Positions 53,826 to 63,329 are shown, numbered from the stretch's first letter. The stretch is 64,000 nucleotides of DNA from Cyclobacteriaceae bacterium (GCA_016787725.1 JAEUTZ010000004.1:310001-374000), one strand, 5' to 3'. Numbers and translations: made by a program. Notes: generated from the sequence alone by a model not told the origin.

Positions 53826-53865
53826 ACGCAATTTGGGTTATATAAACCGGCAAAAAAATTTCGAT

Positions 53866-54984
53866 TTAGCCAAAATACTCTTTCATACGCTCAAAAAAGC
53901 CCTTTTCGCTGGCATCGGGGTGTGGTTGAAAGTTCGGGGATTGCTTCAAACTTTCCAGTTTAGCTTTTTCCTCTGCCGTAAGCTTTTTGGGTGTCCACAC
54001 ATTAATATAGATAAGCTGATCGCCAGCTCCATATCCATTCACATCCTTCAGGCCCTTTCCGCGCAAGCGTAGGATTTTTCCACTCTGCGTTCCCGGGTCG
54101 ATTTTAATGCGCACTTTTCCTCCCACCGAGGGCACTTCTACGGAAGTTCCAAGAGCAGCGTCAATAAAACTGATGTGGAGGTCATAGATGAGATTGTTCC
54201 CATCCCGCTTCAGTTCTTTGTCTTCAACTTCTTCAATCAAAATCAACAGATCACCCGGAATACCACCGCCCGGAGCCTCATTCCCCTTGCCCGACATAGA
54301 GAGTTGCATTCCATCACCTACGCCAGGTGGAATTTTAACCGTAATCATATCTTCCTTTGAAACCAGACCTGAGCTATCAACACCGGAAGGACGTTTGTCA
54401 ATCAGTTGCCCGGCCCCGTTGCACGAAGGACACGTAGAGGTGGAGACCATCTGCCCCAACATGGTATTCACCACCTTGCGTACCTGGCCGCTGCCTCCGC
54501 AGGTTGTACAATTCTTGAAGGTAACGCCTTCGGCCCGCACCAGCCGGTTCACTTTTATTTTCTTTTCAACCCCGTTGGCAATCTCTTCCAATGAAAGCTT
54601 TAGCTTGATGCGCAGATTAGAGCCTTTGCGCTGCCGGGTTCTTCCGCCACCACCTCCAAAAAAACTGTCGAAAGGACTTCCCCCGCCCCCAAAGATGTCT
54701 CCGAATTGGCTGAAGATATCTTCCATGTTCATGTCATGACCCTGGAAACCACCCTGCCCTGGTCGGGAATGACCAAAACGATCGTATTGTGCACGCTTCT
54801 CGGAATTACTCAATACTTCATACGCTTCAGCAGCTTCTTTGAATTTTTCTTCCGCTTCCTTATTGCCTGGATTTTTGTCGGGATGAAATTGAATGGCCAC
54901 CTTCCGGTAAGCCTTTTTAATCTCTTCCGGAGAGGCGCTTTTGCTTATGCCTAAGATTTCGTAATAATCGCGTTTTGTTGACAT
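53866..54984 (-). CDS. dnaJ: Chaperone DnaJ with reduced zinc-binding domain
   Basis: DnaJ delivers substrates to DnaK and stimulates its ATPase. The 372-residue protein has a J domain (1-70, with HPD at 34-36 in '[10 protein letters not shown]'). A Gly/Phe-rich linker follows (about 71-118, containing 'FGDIFGGGG' and poly-Gly). The C-terminal beta-domains start at about 122. The zinc domain has only two CXXCXGXG repeats, 'CTTCGGSG' (159-166) and 'CPSCNGAG' (185-192), instead of four. The first and fourth are replaced by '[11 protein letters not shown]' and '[12 protein letters not shown]'. It is 21 nt downstream of grpE. The dnaK gene is 12 kb away on the same strand. Confidence 0.96.
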   Translation of the reverse strand: MSTKRDYYEILGISKSASPEEIKKAYRKVAIQFHPDKNPGNKEAEEKFKEAAEAYEVLSNSEKRAQYDRFGHSRPGQGGFQGHDMNMEDIFSQFGDIFGGGGSPFDSFFGGGGGRTRQRKGSNLRIKLKLSLEEIANGVEKKIKVNRLVRAEGVTFKNCTTCGGSGQVRKVVNTMLGQMVSTSTCPSCNGAGQLIDKRPSGVDSSGLVSKEDMITVKIPPGVGDGMQLSMSGKGNEAPGGGIPGDLLILIEEVEDKELKRDGNNLIYDLHISFIDAALGTSVEVPSVGGKVRIKIDPGTQSGKILRLRGKGLKDVNGYGAGDQLIYINVWTPKKLTAEEKAKLESLKQSPNFQPHPDASEKGFFERMKEYFG

Positions 54985-55005
54985 GATGAGCAGGTAATGA
55001 ACTGA

Positions 55006-55569
55006 TTAACTTCCGACTACTACTTTGGCAAAGCGGATCACTTTGTCATTGAGTAAGTATCCCTTCTCAACAACATCTATGATTTTTCCTTTTAGCTTTT
55101 CATCGGGTGCGGGTACTTGCGTGATCGCTTCGTGCAAATCAGGATTGAAGTCAGAACCCGAATTGGTATCCATTGCTTTAACACTGTATTGCTCCAGCGT
55201 TTTTTTAAATTTATTCTGAATGAGCAGAAAACCTTCGGCTTCTTTGTCGTCTCTTCCCTTGTATGATTTTTCGGCCCGTTCAAAATCATCAATCACCGGT
55301 AAGAGCGCTTTCAAAAGTTGCTCGTTGGCCGATTGAATCATCTCTAACTTTTCTTTAGACGACCTGCGTCTGAAATTGTCAAACTCAGCATACAGCCGAA
55401 GGTATTTGTCTTTGGCTTCTGCCAATTCGTCCTGTAGTTTTTTAAGGGGATCGGTGCTTTCCTCCTTTGGTTTAGCGATAACAGGTTCTTCAGATTGACC
55501 TTCTGGGGTCTCGGTACCCAAATCATCGTGTTTTTCCAATTCTTGCTCCGGTTGTATCGTGTTTTCCAT
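55006..55569 (-). CDS. grpE: Nucleotide exchange factor GrpE
   Basis: GrpE releases ADP from DnaK. The protein has 187 residues from ATG 55569 ('MENTIQPEQELEKHDDLG'); an in-frame GTG lies three codons upstream. An acidic N-terminal tail (about 1-45) is followed by a long coiled coil ('LKKLQDELAEAKDKYLRLYAEFDNFRRRSSKEK'). The beta-wing domain ends the protein ('SGSDFNPDLHEAITQVPAPDEKLKGKIIDVVEKGYLLNDKVIRFAKVVV'), as in all GrpE. It forms an operon with dnaJ and carries a TTGGCA-N6-TTG element 30-44 nt upstream. Confidence 0.97.
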   Translation of the reverse strand: MENTIQPEQELEKHDDLGTETPEGQSEEPVIAKPKEESTDPLKKLQDELAEAKDKYLRLYAEFDNFRRRSSKEKLEMIQSANEQLLKALLPVIDDFERAEKSYKGRDDKEAEGFLLIQNKFKKTLEQYSVKAMDTNSGSDFNPDLHEAITQVPAPDEKLKGKIIDVVEKGYLLNDKVIRFAKVVVGS

Positions 55570-55598
55570 GGTGTTCACTAAGTGCGCTGCAAAAATGA

Positions 55599-55613
55599 CA
55601 AGAATTTTGCCAA
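55599..55613 (-). promoter_or_regulatory. Sigma-54-like element upstream of grpE-dnaJ
   Basis: Minus strand TTGGCA-AAATTC-TTG, the same arrangement as upstream of dnaK. It ends 29 nt before the grpE ATG. The final base is T instead of the C expected at -12 for RpoN. Confidence 0.5.
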
Positions 55614-55625
55614 TACGCTGAATCT

Positions 55626-55638
55626 TGACAAGATGTCC
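55626..55638. promoter_or_regulatory. TGACA-N3-TGTCC palindromic element upstream of grpE
   Basis: TGACA-AGA-TGTCC has the perfect inverted core GACA-N3-TGTC. It sits 12 nt upstream of the TTGGCA element and 1 nt beyond the obgE stop. It parallels the TGACA-N3-TGGCA element upstream of dnaK. Confidence 0.5.
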
Positions 55639-55639
55639 G

Positions 55640-56629
55640 TTACTGTAAGGTTTGCCAGATCAGATCTTTTAATTCGGTAATACCCTGGTTGGTGATGGAA
55701 GAAATAAAAACAGAAGGCAAATCGTTCGGAATTTCCTTCGCCAGTTCATCCTTCAATTCATCATCCAGCAAGTCGCATTTTGAGATGGCCAACATTCTTT
55801 TTTTATCCAGCAATTCCGGATTGTATTTCCGCAGTTCATTTAAAAGAATCTCATACTCTTGCTGAATGCTTTTTGCATCGGCCGGGATGAGGAATAAGAG
55901 CAACGAATTGCGCTCAATGTGCTTTAAAAAGCGGATACCCAATCCTTTACCTTCGGCCGCACCCTCAATGATGCCTGGAATATCGGCCATAACGAACGAA
56001 CGATCATCACGATACCGCACAACACCCAGGTTGGGAGTTAACGTGGTAAAGGCATAATCAGCAATCTTGGGTTTCGCAGCAGAGACCACCGAAAGCAATG
56101 TCGACTTACCTGCATTCGGAAATCCTACCAGCCCCACATCGGCCAGCAGTTTTAATTCCAGAACGACCCATTCTTCACGGCCGGGTTCTCCGGGTTGCGC
56201 ATGTTGTGGAGCCTGGTTGGTGGAGGTTGCAAAAAAGGAATTTCCTTTTCCACCGCGGCCACCGGGCGTAAGAATTACCTCCTGTCCATCCTCATTAATC
56301 TCACAAATAATTTCGTTTGTGTCAGCTCTCCGGGCTATGGTGCCAATCGGCACATCCAGAATTTCATCTTTGCCAAAGGCACCAGTTCGATTTTGACCCT
56401 CGCCCGGCTTGCCATGATCGGCAATAATATGTTTGCGGTATTTCAAATGGAGCAAGGTCCAGAGCTGGGCATTGCCGCGCAAGATTACATGCCCCCCGCG
56501 ACCGCCATCACCCCCATCGGGGCCCCCTTTTTCAATAAACTTTTCACGATGAAAATGTAAACACCCCGCCCCGCCATGGCCCGAGCGTGAATTGAATTTT
56601 ACATAGTCAATGAAATTAGGGGAAGACAT
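55640..56629 (-). CDS. obgE: GTPase ObgE/CgtA
   Basis: Obg is an essential GTPase linked to 50S assembly and stress response. The 329-residue protein has the glycine-rich Obg fold (1-158; '[32 protein letters not shown]' region), then the G domain: G1 '[12 protein letters not shown]', G3 '[23 protein letters not shown]', G4 'ISKCDLL'. It lacks the C-terminal Obg-specific extension of E. coli (390 residues). It lies between adk and grpE, and a weak terminator-like hairpin separates it from adk. Confidence 0.96.
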   Translation of the reverse strand: MSSPNFIDYVKFNSRSGHGGAGCLHFHREKFIEKGGPDGGDGGRGGHVILRGNAQLWTLLHLKYRKHIIADHGKPGEGQNRTGAFGKDEILDVPIGTIARRADTNEIICEINEDGQEVILTPGGRGGKGNSFFATSTNQAPQHAQPGEPGREEWVVLELKLLADVGLVGFPNAGKSTLLSVVSAAKPKIADYAFTTLTPNLGVVRYRDDRSFVMADIPGIIEGAAEGKGLGIRFLKHIERNSLLLFLIPADAKSIQQEYEILLNELRKYNPELLDKKRMLAISKCDLLDDELKDELAKEIPNDLPSVFISSITNQGITELKDLIWQTLQ

Positions 56630-56661
56630 CTATTCTTGTTTTAATTCAAGATCCACAATTC

Positions 56662-56698
56662 AAAAAAGCAACGGAGTCAATGACTGACTTTTTTGCTT
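56662..56698 (-). terminator. Probable terminator between adk and obgE
   Basis: On the minus strand AAGCAA and TTGCTT enclose an inner AGTCA/TGACT stem, followed by TTTTTTG. The hairpin is interrupted, so strength is uncertain. It lies 28 nt past the adk stop. Confidence 0.55.
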
Positions 56699-56726
56699 AG
56701 TGAATTATGAATGTTGAAGGGGAAAT

Positions 56727-57296
56727 TTACTTTTTATCGAGTAGGGTGCAGATGTTAATAAATATATCGTCTATGTTACCAATGCCATGCACGGAATTGA
56801 GTCGGCCTAAATTTTTATAGTAAGGTAATACGTGAATGGTTTTGGTGAAGTATTCAGTAATCCGCTTGTTCAGTTTCTCTTCCTCATCATCAGCGCGGTT
56901 TTCGATGGTTCTGCGTTTGGCAATACGGGTCCGCAATTCCTCCTCCGTTACCTCCAGCGCAATCACGTGATGAATGGCTGTTCCATTGGCTTTCATGAAT
57001 GCATCGAGTGCTTCCGCCTGGGGCACGGTACGTGGAAATCCATCAAATAGAAATCCTTTCGCCTGCGGGTTTTTATCCAATTCTTCTTTTAGCATGGCGA
57101 TGGTAATTTCATCAGGCACCAGGGCTCCGCTATTCATAATCTCTTTCACTCGCTTGCCCAATGGAGTATCATTTTTGGTATGCCACCGAAACAAGTCACC
57201 AGTACTAATGTGCACAAAACCATATTTCTGAATAAGCTTTTCACTTTGCGTGCCTTTGCCTGCCCCGGGCGGGCCAAAGAGAACAAGGTTGATCAT
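56727..57296 (-). CDS. adk: Adenylate kinase
   Basis: It interconverts ATP + AMP and 2 ADP. The 189-residue short form has the P-loop 'LFGPPGAGKGTQSEKL', 'HISTGDLFRWH', 'FLFDGFPRTVPQAEAL' (AMP-binding signature) and 'RIAKRRTIENRADDEEEKLNKRI' at the short LID. No zinc-binding Cys4 LID is present. It ends with 'YYKNLGRLNSVHGIGNIDDIFINI'. It lies between hpt and obgE, as is frequent in Bacteroidota. Confidence 0.97.
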   Translation of the reverse strand: MINLVLFGPPGAGKGTQSEKLIQKYGFVHISTGDLFRWHTKNDTPLGKRVKEIMNSGALVPDEITIAMLKEELDKNPQAKGFLFDGFPRTVPQAEALDAFMKANGTAIHHVIALEVTEEELRTRIAKRRTIENRADDEEEKLNKRITEYFTKTIHVLPYYKNLGRLNSVHGIGNIDDIFINICTLLDKK

Positions 57297-57375
57297 GATT
57301 AATTCTGGGTTTAGGTAAAACGGGCTGCAAGATAAGGATCAAAAGTGCAATCACCAATGACGGAGATCGACTGCT

Positions 57376-57921
57376 CTATTTGGCCTCTTCGGTGGAACGG
57401 GTTGCTTTGTAGATGTCTTTATAATTGCGACCCAGACCGTCATAATCCAGTCCGTACCCCAAAACAAATTCATCTTCAAGATCAAAGCCCACGTATTTCA
57501 CATCAATTTTTTTCTCGCGTGCTGACTTTTTGCGCAGCAAGGAAATCGCTTCCACCGATTTGGCACCCAGGCCCCGGAGTTCTTCGATAATCTTTTCCAA
57601 TGTTAGCCCTGAATCCACGATGTCTTCTACAATCAGGATGTTCTGGTTAAAAAGACTTTCGTCATGACCAATCAGGGTTTTCAGTTGACCGGTGCTCATA
57701 GTGCCTGAATAGGACGAGGTTTTTACAAACGAAACCCTGCAAGGAATTTTTACTTCTTTCAAAAGATCGGCTGCAAACATGAACGAGCCGTTTAACACAG
57801 GCAGAAAAACAGGGGTTTTATCCTTGTAATCATGATTGATTTGAGCGGCCAACTCGGCAACCTTATCGTCAATCTTCGTTGCGGGAATAAATTTTTTGAA
57901 CTCGAGATCTTTTATTTTCAT
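57376..57921 (-). CDS. hpt: Hypoxanthine phosphoribosyltransferase
   Basis: It salvages hypoxanthine (and guanine) to IMP/GMP with phosphoribosyl pyrophosphate. The 181-residue protein has the PRPP-binding motif 'ILIVEDIVDSGLTLEKII' (about 107-124), 'VFLPVLNGSFMFAADLLKEV' and 'YVGFDLEDEFVLGYGLDYDGLGRN'. A TATCTTTG -7-like element lies 17 nt upstream of the ATG. adk follows on the same strand, 79 nt downstream. Confidence 0.95.
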   Translation of the reverse strand: MKIKDLEFKKFIPATKIDDKVAELAAQINHDYKDKTPVFLPVLNGSFMFAADLLKEVKIPCRVSFVKTSSYSGTMSTGQLKTLIGHDESLFNQNILIVEDIVDSGLTLEKIIEELRGLGAKSVEAISLLRKKSAREKKIDVKYVGFDLEDEFVLGYGLDYDGLGRNYKDIYKATRSTEEAK

Positions 57922-57938
57922 ACGCCAATTCAGACGGT

Positions 57939-57946
57939 CAAAGATA
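57939..57946 (-). promoter_or_regulatory. Candidate -7 element for hpt
   Basis: Minus-strand TATCTTTG matches TAnnTTTG, 17 nt before the hpt ATG. No TTG is present at 19 nt, so it is a partial match. Confidence 0.4.
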
Positions 57947-57985
57947 GTTTTTTAAAAGCAATGTTCGCTGGCGTAGGTATAATCA

Positions 57986-60900
57986 CTAACTGGCAATGGC
58001 CAGCGCCTGATCACCTCGTTTGTTAATCATCGGCACTTTAGTCATCCAAAAAACATCCAGTGCATATACGCCAAAGTCTTCGATTACTTTGCCTTTTATT
58101 TCATAAAACCCCCGACCCCGGAAAGGAAACTTACGGGCTGAATCGGGGAAGTGTACGGTGTCAAATACTTCTCCGTGTACATCATAGAATGTACCAAAAC
58201 ACATGTGTTCTTTGGTTTTCATGGTGGCAGCATCTTTGGTGGTAACCAAATACCCCACCAAACGAACTGACTTTCCTTTTTTATGACGGAGCTCAAGAGC
58301 CCGGGTGTCACCGAAGTCACGCGTTTCCAGCAAGTCAAATGGATTGCAGAGCGGGAACCCCAATAGTTCGATTTCGTCAAAGGCGTCCTCCAGCGGATTG
58401 CGTTTCAATTCAGGAAGGGCATAGTTTTTTGGTTCGGTGTCAAACAGATCAACGGTGGTGAGCGGCCGGGTGCGGTTGCTACTAAAGAAGAGCATTCCTT
58501 CCCACAGCAGATGTTGTTTGGTTTTTCCCGTAAAGCGAAAGGACCCCAGCCGGATGAGGATACGCAGTTGCTCCAACCCGATGCCCGGGGTGCGTCTCAA
58601 AAAATTATCCAGACTCTTGTAGCTTCCTCTTTTCTTTCGTTCTTCTGCAATCTGTTGTCCGATTTTTGTCTCCAGACTTTTTAAATGAATGAATCCAATA
58701 TAAATCGTATCCCCGGCAATGGTAGTCAGGTATTCGCTGTGGTTTACGCAAGGGGCCTCAATTTTTGCACCGTTCATGCGGGCCTCGTGAAAGTAAAATT
58801 CAGTGCGATAAAATCCGCCAAAGTTATTGATGACACCCACCATGAACTCCAGCGGAAAATGAGCCTTGAGGTATAAGCTCTGATAACTCTCCACGGCATA
58901 ACTGGCCGAGTGGCCTTTGGCAAACGAGTATCCTGCAAAGCTCTCAATTTCAAACCACACCCGGTCAATGATGGGTTGTGCATATCCGATTTTTTTGCAG
59001 TTCTCAAAAAACGTATCGCGCACCCGCTGAAATTCTTCGCGCGAGCGATACTTCCCCGACATGCCCCTGCGCAATACATCGGCTTCGGTAAGCGTTAACC
59101 CTGCAAAGTGATGGGCCACTTTAATCACATCTTCCTGATACACCATAACGCCATAGGTATCGTGCATAATTTCATCCATCTTGGGGTGAATGGATTCATA
59201 CGGAATGCCGTTACGGTGCATATGAAAACGTTCGATATACGCTTTCATCATGCCGGAACTGGCCACCCCGGGGCGAATGATGGAGCTGGCCGCCACCAGC
59301 GTGAGGTAATCGTCACATTGCAGTTTGCCCAATAACATGCGCATGGCAGGCGACTCCACATAAAAGCAGCCCATGGCTTTGCTGTTGCGCATGAGGGTTT
59401 TTATTTTTTCATCCTCCTTAAATTTCTTGAATTGATAGATGTTCACATCAATTCCTTTATTTCGCTTCACGTGCTTTACGGTTTCTTTAATATGCCCCAG
59501 CCCGCGCTGACTCAGGATGTCGAACTTATAAATGCCAAAGTCTTCGGCTGCATGCATTTCAAATTGTGCAACGGGCAAACTTTTGGGTGGAAACTCCGTG
59601 GCGGTATAGGTGTAGATGGGCTTCTCGGTGATGAGCACTCCGCCTGCATGAATGGAGATATAGGCCGGGAGTTCCTTTTGCACGATGTAGGAAGCGTACG
59701 TCATTACGCGCTGGGCGATGTGATCGCGTTCCACAACTTGCTTCCGGTTTTCAACCAGGGCATCAATTTCTTCTTTGGGTAAACCAAATACTTTGCCCAA
59801 TTCACGAATGATGGATTTTGCCTGATAGGTTACATGCGTACCCAGTAAGCACACATGATCATAGCCATACTTGTCAAAGATGTATTCATAAATCGCATCG
59901 CGGTTGTCCCACGAGAAATCAATATCAAAATCGGGTGGAGATACCCGTTCTTCGTTCAGGAAGCGTTCAAAGAATAAATCGAGCTCAATAGGATCTACGT
60001 TCGTGATGCCCAGGCAATAGGCCACCGTGCTGTTGGCGCCACTGCCGCGCCCCACAAAATCGTACCCTTTCTTTTTAGCAAACCGGATCAAATCGTAAGC
60101 AATAAGATAATAGGCGGTGAATCCTTTTGTCTTAATGATGGTTAGCTCCTTTTCAATCCGGTCTTTCCAAATGGTTTTATCCTGCCCGTACCGGGTGGCG
60201 TATCCTTTCAGGGTTTGTTCACGCAGGTGTTTCAGGTCTTCTTTGGCGCTGTGGGTAAATACTTTTTTGTTTTTGTCTTCACCCAACCTGCAGGAGATCG
60301 TGCATTGGTCAAGCAACGATTGAGCGTTTTGAATCAACTCAGGAAACGCATCAAATTGTTTTTCCAACGCTTCCGGAGGCACCATGTATTCATCCTTGCC
60401 GGCCAGTAAATGATCGGGTAGTTTACTTAACAATGTGTTGTGGGCAATGCAACGCAGCAACCGGTGAATATTAAAATCCCGGTAAACGGGTTTTCCTTTT
60501 TTTCTTGTTTCAGGCGGCCGCAAAGTAACCGGGTGGTGTACTACAAACTTGTATTCGTAGTCTTCGCGCTGCGGATGATTGGCATAGTTAATCAGGTCTT
60601 GCCTGCGCACTCCAATGTATTCGTTTTCACGAAGCAGGTCGGGGTCCATTTTTCCAAACGGGTAGATCACAAAAGCTTCGTTGAATTCCGGTGCGCGGTC
60701 GGGTAGCGGTTTTCCTTCGCGATTGTGATAGGATAAAAAGCGATTGATGGACTCCAGCCCCTGATTATTTTTAGCGATGGCGATGTACAGCAACCCCGGA
60801 TCAGCTTTCACAGAGAGTTTTTCGGCCGGGTCGGTCGTAAAAAACGTTACATCTTTTCTAAATTCAATTCCTACGGCCAGGGTAAGATCGTACGCAGGGT

Positions 60901-61096
60901 TTCCATACTTCGTCAATCCGTTCGCGCAAGGTTTATTTTCCTCGCAAAGCCTGAGCATTTCGAGGTACGATGCCACGTTGTTGATTTCTGTGAGTGCAAG
61001 TTTATGGATGCCGCACCGCCTGGCTTCCTCAAAAAGGTCTTTGATCGGCAGCGTGCCGTATTTGAAACTGAAGCCGGTGTGGCAGTTGAGATACAT
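57986..61096 (-). CDS. DNA polymerase III alpha subunit, second type (DnaE2/ImuC-like)
   Basis: This is a C-family DNA polymerase of 1036 residues (E. coli DnaE 1160). The PHP domain opens 'YLNCHTGFSFKYGTLPIKDL' and 'LALTEINNV', so the usual HxH and TDH metal ligands are N-x-H and TEI: proofreading-type PHP activity is probably lost. The polymerase core keeps the catalytic pair in 'PPDFDIDFSW' and the third Asp in 'YKFDILSQRGLGHI'. 'GRGSGANSTVAYCLGITNVDP' is the palm signature. 'GYSFAKGHSASYAVESYQSLYLKAHFP' belongs to the fingers. It lies 32 nt after recQ and one gene from dinB, as expected of the translesion polymerase rather than the replicative one. A separate dnaE is probably elsewhere. 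Confidence 0.9.
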   Translation of the reverse strand: MYLNCHTGFSFKYGTLPIKDLFEEARRCGIHKLALTEINNVASYLEMLRLCEENKPCANGLTKYGNPAYDLTLAVGIEFRKDVTFFTTDPAEKLSVKADPGLLYIAIAKNNQGLESINRFLSYHNREGKPLPDRAPEFNEAFVIYPFGKMDPDLLRENEYIGVRRQDLINYANHPQREDYEYKFVVHHPVTLRPPETRKKGKPVYRDFNIHRLLRCIAHNTLLSKLPDHLLAGKDEYMVPPEALEKQFDAFPELIQNAQSLLDQCTISCRLGEDKNKKVFTHSAKEDLKHLREQTLKGYATRYGQDKTIWKDRIEKELTIIKTKGFTAYYLIAYDLIRFAKKKGYDFVGRGSGANSTVAYCLGITNVDPIELDLFFERFLNEERVSPPDFDIDFSWDNRDAIYEYIFDKYGYDHVCLLGTHVTYQAKSIIRELGKVFGLPKEEIDALVENRKQVVERDHIAQRVMTYASYIVQKELPAYISIHAGGVLITEKPIYTYTATEFPPKSLPVAQFEMHAAEDFGIYKFDILSQRGLGHIKETVKHVKRNKGIDVNIYQFKKFKEDEKIKTLMRNSKAMGCFYVESPAMRMLLGKLQCDDYLTLVAASSIIRPGVASSGMMKAYIERFHMHRNGIPYESIHPKMDEIMHDTYGVMVYQEDVIKVAHHFAGLTLTEADVLRRGMSGKYRSREEFQRVRDTFFENCKKIGYAQPIIDRVWFEIESFAGYSFAKGHSASYAVESYQSLYLKAHFPLEFMVGVINNFGGFYRTEFYFHEARMNGAKIEAPCVNHSEYLTTIAGDTIYIGFIHLKSLETKIGQQIAEERKKRGSYKSLDNFLRRTPGIGLEQLRILIRLGSFRFTGKTKQHLLWEGMLFFSSNRTRPLTTVDLFDTEPKNYALPELKRNPLEDAFDEIELLGFPLCNPFDLLETRDFGDTRALELRHKKGKSVRLVGYLVTTKDAATMKTKEHMCFGTFYDVHGEVFDTVHFPDSARKFPFRGRGFYEIKGKVIEDFGVYALDVFWMTKVPMINKRGDQALAIAS

Positions 61097-61128
61097 GAAT
61101 CGGTGCGGAAATCAAGTTTTATAAGGAA

Positions 61129-63279
61129 TTAAGATTCGTTTTGCAACCGTGTTTTGTGCGCCAGCACCATCCGGATTTCTCCGTAGCTGTAATCCTCACC
61201 CAACAATTCTTTGATGGGGGTTAGTGCCTGGGCTCCGGCTTGTGCAATGGCATCGCGAATGGCAGAAATCCTTTTGTCGTCCATAAATTCGGTTATGGAC
61301 AATGTACCCTGCCCGATGTAAAACGCCAGGTGGCCTTCGATGGTGGAGATGCTCAGATTTCTTTGCTCCGCAATTTCTGCCAATGTTTTGCCTGACTGAA
61401 AGAGCTCGAGGCTTTGTTGTTTTGTATCGGTATCGTGCTCCCGCTTTTCCCTGCGCAGCCGTTTGGGAGTTTTCTTGTGGATGCGCGATGGCAGCTGATG
61501 CTCGCGGCAATACGCAGCTACGATCTCTAAAAACTGTTTTCCGTAGCGTTCGATTTTGATTTCACCAAACCCCGAGATTTTCAGAAGCTCTTCTTTGTTT
61601 TGCGGCAGGAAGGTAGCCAGTTCGAGCAAGGAAGCATCTGACAACACAATGTAAGCCGGTACATTTTCCTCACCGGCAATTTGCCTGCGCACGTCTTTCA
61701 ACTGTTGGAAAAGTGATTTTTCGTAGGGCAACTCTTGTTCGGCAACCTCCACCGTTGATTTCGATTTCGTGACCATCACTTTTTCGAGTCCTTTCAAAAC
61801 CAGAGCACTTTTTGGAGTGAGCGACAGAACCGGGTACATCCCGTCCGACTTGGTGAGGTATTCCTGGGCAAGCAAATCGCGGATAACGCTGCCCCACTCT
61901 TCCTTACTGACTTCGGCTCCAATACCAAATGTTTTAAGTTGTTTGTGTTCTTCGCGGATTTTGGCGGCCTGAGAGCCGCGTAAAAAATCAATCACATAGC
62001 CGGCCCCAAACTGCTCTTGCAGACGGGCTATGGCCGAAAGAACTTTTTGAGCCAGTACGGTGCCGTCTACCTGATCCACGCGGGTAAGGCATACATCGCA
62101 ATTGTTGCAAGTGGGCGGGGCCGATTCGTCAAAATAGTTGAGCAGGTATTTTCTACGACACGTAACCAGATCGCCATATTCGGCCATCTGATTCAACTTC
62201 TTCAGGTAGATTTCAGTTTGTTCGGGATTGTTCTCCACCTCTACAAACCTTTTCATTTTGGTTACATCGGCATAGGAATAAAACAACAACGCTTCGCTGC
62301 TCAGCCCATCGCGCCCGGCCCGGCCGGTTTCCTGGTAATAGCTTTCAATGTTTTTGGGTAAATCCATGTGCACCACATACCGCACATTTGATTTGTCGAT
62401 GCCCATGCCAAAGGCGATGGTGGCTACCATGATTTTCACATCATCGCGCAAAAATAATTCCTGGTGGTGGGCGCGCACGTCTTTGTCGAGCCCCGCATGA
62501 TAGGGCAGAGCCTGATACCCTTCTGCCTTTAAATCATCGGCCAGCCGTTCGGTAGAAGCCCGCGACAGGCAATAGATGATGCCGGCATCTTCACGGTGTT
62601 GTTGCAGGAACTGCAGCAACTTATCAACGCTGTTGCGTTTTGCTTCCACCGTATACCGAATGTTGGCACGATTGAAACTGGAAATGAAAACGGCCGGGTT
62701 CCTTAATTCCAACTTCTCAAGAATATCTTTTCGCGTGAGGTTGTCGGCCGTGGCGGTAAGGGCGATGATGGGTACTTGCGGAAACGAGCGCTTGAGATGG
62801 GCAAGGGTTAGATACTCGGGCCGGAAGTCGTGACCCCAATGCGAGATGCAGTGCGCTTCATCTATGGCAATCAAACTTACTTCAAAGGAGTTCAACTGCC
62901 GGATGAAGTTGCTTTCGGGGGCGAGGTACAGCAGCTTCAGTTCTTTTGCTTTTATTCGTTGGAGGATGTCCTGCTGTTCCTGAGGCTGCTGGGTTGAATT
63001 TAAAAAAGCAGCGGGGATGCCGTTTATACGCAAAGCATCCACCTGGTCCTTCATCAGGGCGATGAGGGGCGAGATCACTACGGTGAGCCCGTCAAAAAGT
63101 AAAGCTGGAATTTGGTAGCACAACGATTTGCCTCCGCCTGTAGGCATGAGCACAAACGTGTCGGTCTTTTTCAATAGCGATTGAATAATAGCCTCCTGCT
63201 CCAGCCGGAAAGCGCTGTATCCAAATTTTTGTTGGAGTAATTGGAGGGGTGTCATGGTCATCAGGGTATCGAACTCCAT
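61129..63279 (-). CDS. recQ: ATP-dependent DNA helicase RecQ
   Basis: This 716-residue 3'-5' helicase has roles in recombination and fork repair. It has Walker A 'LMPTGGGKSLCYQIPAL', the DEAH box 'IAIDEAHCISHWGHDFRPEY', motif III 'IALTATAD', motif VI 'YYQETGRAGRDGLSSEALLFY', and the zinc ligands of the RQC domain ('CRRKYLLNYFDESAPPTCNNCDVC'). A winged helix follows, then an HRDC domain (about 520-600; 'YIVLSDASLLELATFLPQNKEELLKISGFGEIKIERYG'). A C-terminal helix-turn-helix-like extension (about 625-700; 'SGKTLAEIAEQRNLSISTIEGHL') is typical of Bacteroidota RecQ. It sits between dinB and the dnaE2-like gene, 50 nt and 32 nt away. Confidence 0.95.
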   Translation of the reverse strand: MEFDTLMTMTPLQLLQQKFGYSAFRLEQEAIIQSLLKKTDTFVLMPTGGGKSLCYQIPALLFDGLTVVISPLIALMKDQVDALRINGIPAAFLNSTQQPQEQQDILQRIKAKELKLLYLAPESNFIRQLNSFEVSLIAIDEAHCISHWGHDFRPEYLTLAHLKRSFPQVPIIALTATADNLTRKDILEKLELRNPAVFISSFNRANIRYTVEAKRNSVDKLLQFLQQHREDAGIIYCLSRASTERLADDLKAEGYQALPYHAGLDKDVRAHHQELFLRDDVKIMVATIAFGMGIDKSNVRYVVHMDLPKNIESYYQETGRAGRDGLSSEALLFYSYADVTKMKRFVEVENNPEQTEIYLKKLNQMAEYGDLVTCRRKYLLNYFDESAPPTCNNCDVCLTRVDQVDGTVLAQKVLSAIARLQEQFGAGYVIDFLRGSQAAKIREEHKQLKTFGIGAEVSKEEWGSVIRDLLAQEYLTKSDGMYPVLSLTPKSALVLKGLEKVMVTKSKSTVEVAEQELPYEKSLFQQLKDVRRQIAGEENVPAYIVLSDASLLELATFLPQNKEELLKISGFGEIKIERYGKQFLEIVAAYCREHQLPSRIHKKTPKRLRREKREHDTDTKQQSLELFQSGKTLAEIAEQRNLSISTIEGHLAFYIGQGTLSITEFMDDKRISAIRDAIAQAGAQALTPIKELLGEDYSYGEIRMVLAHKTRLQNES

Positions 63280-63329
63280 TGATCAGGTATAATAAGGGTA
63301 CTTTTTCTAATAACGGTAAAGGCTGCGGA

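Noticed and set aside
54188-54739. 183-codon open frame antisense to dnaJ
   Set aside because: It covers the strongly conserved dnaJ gene; composition is that of a reverse-frame shadow.
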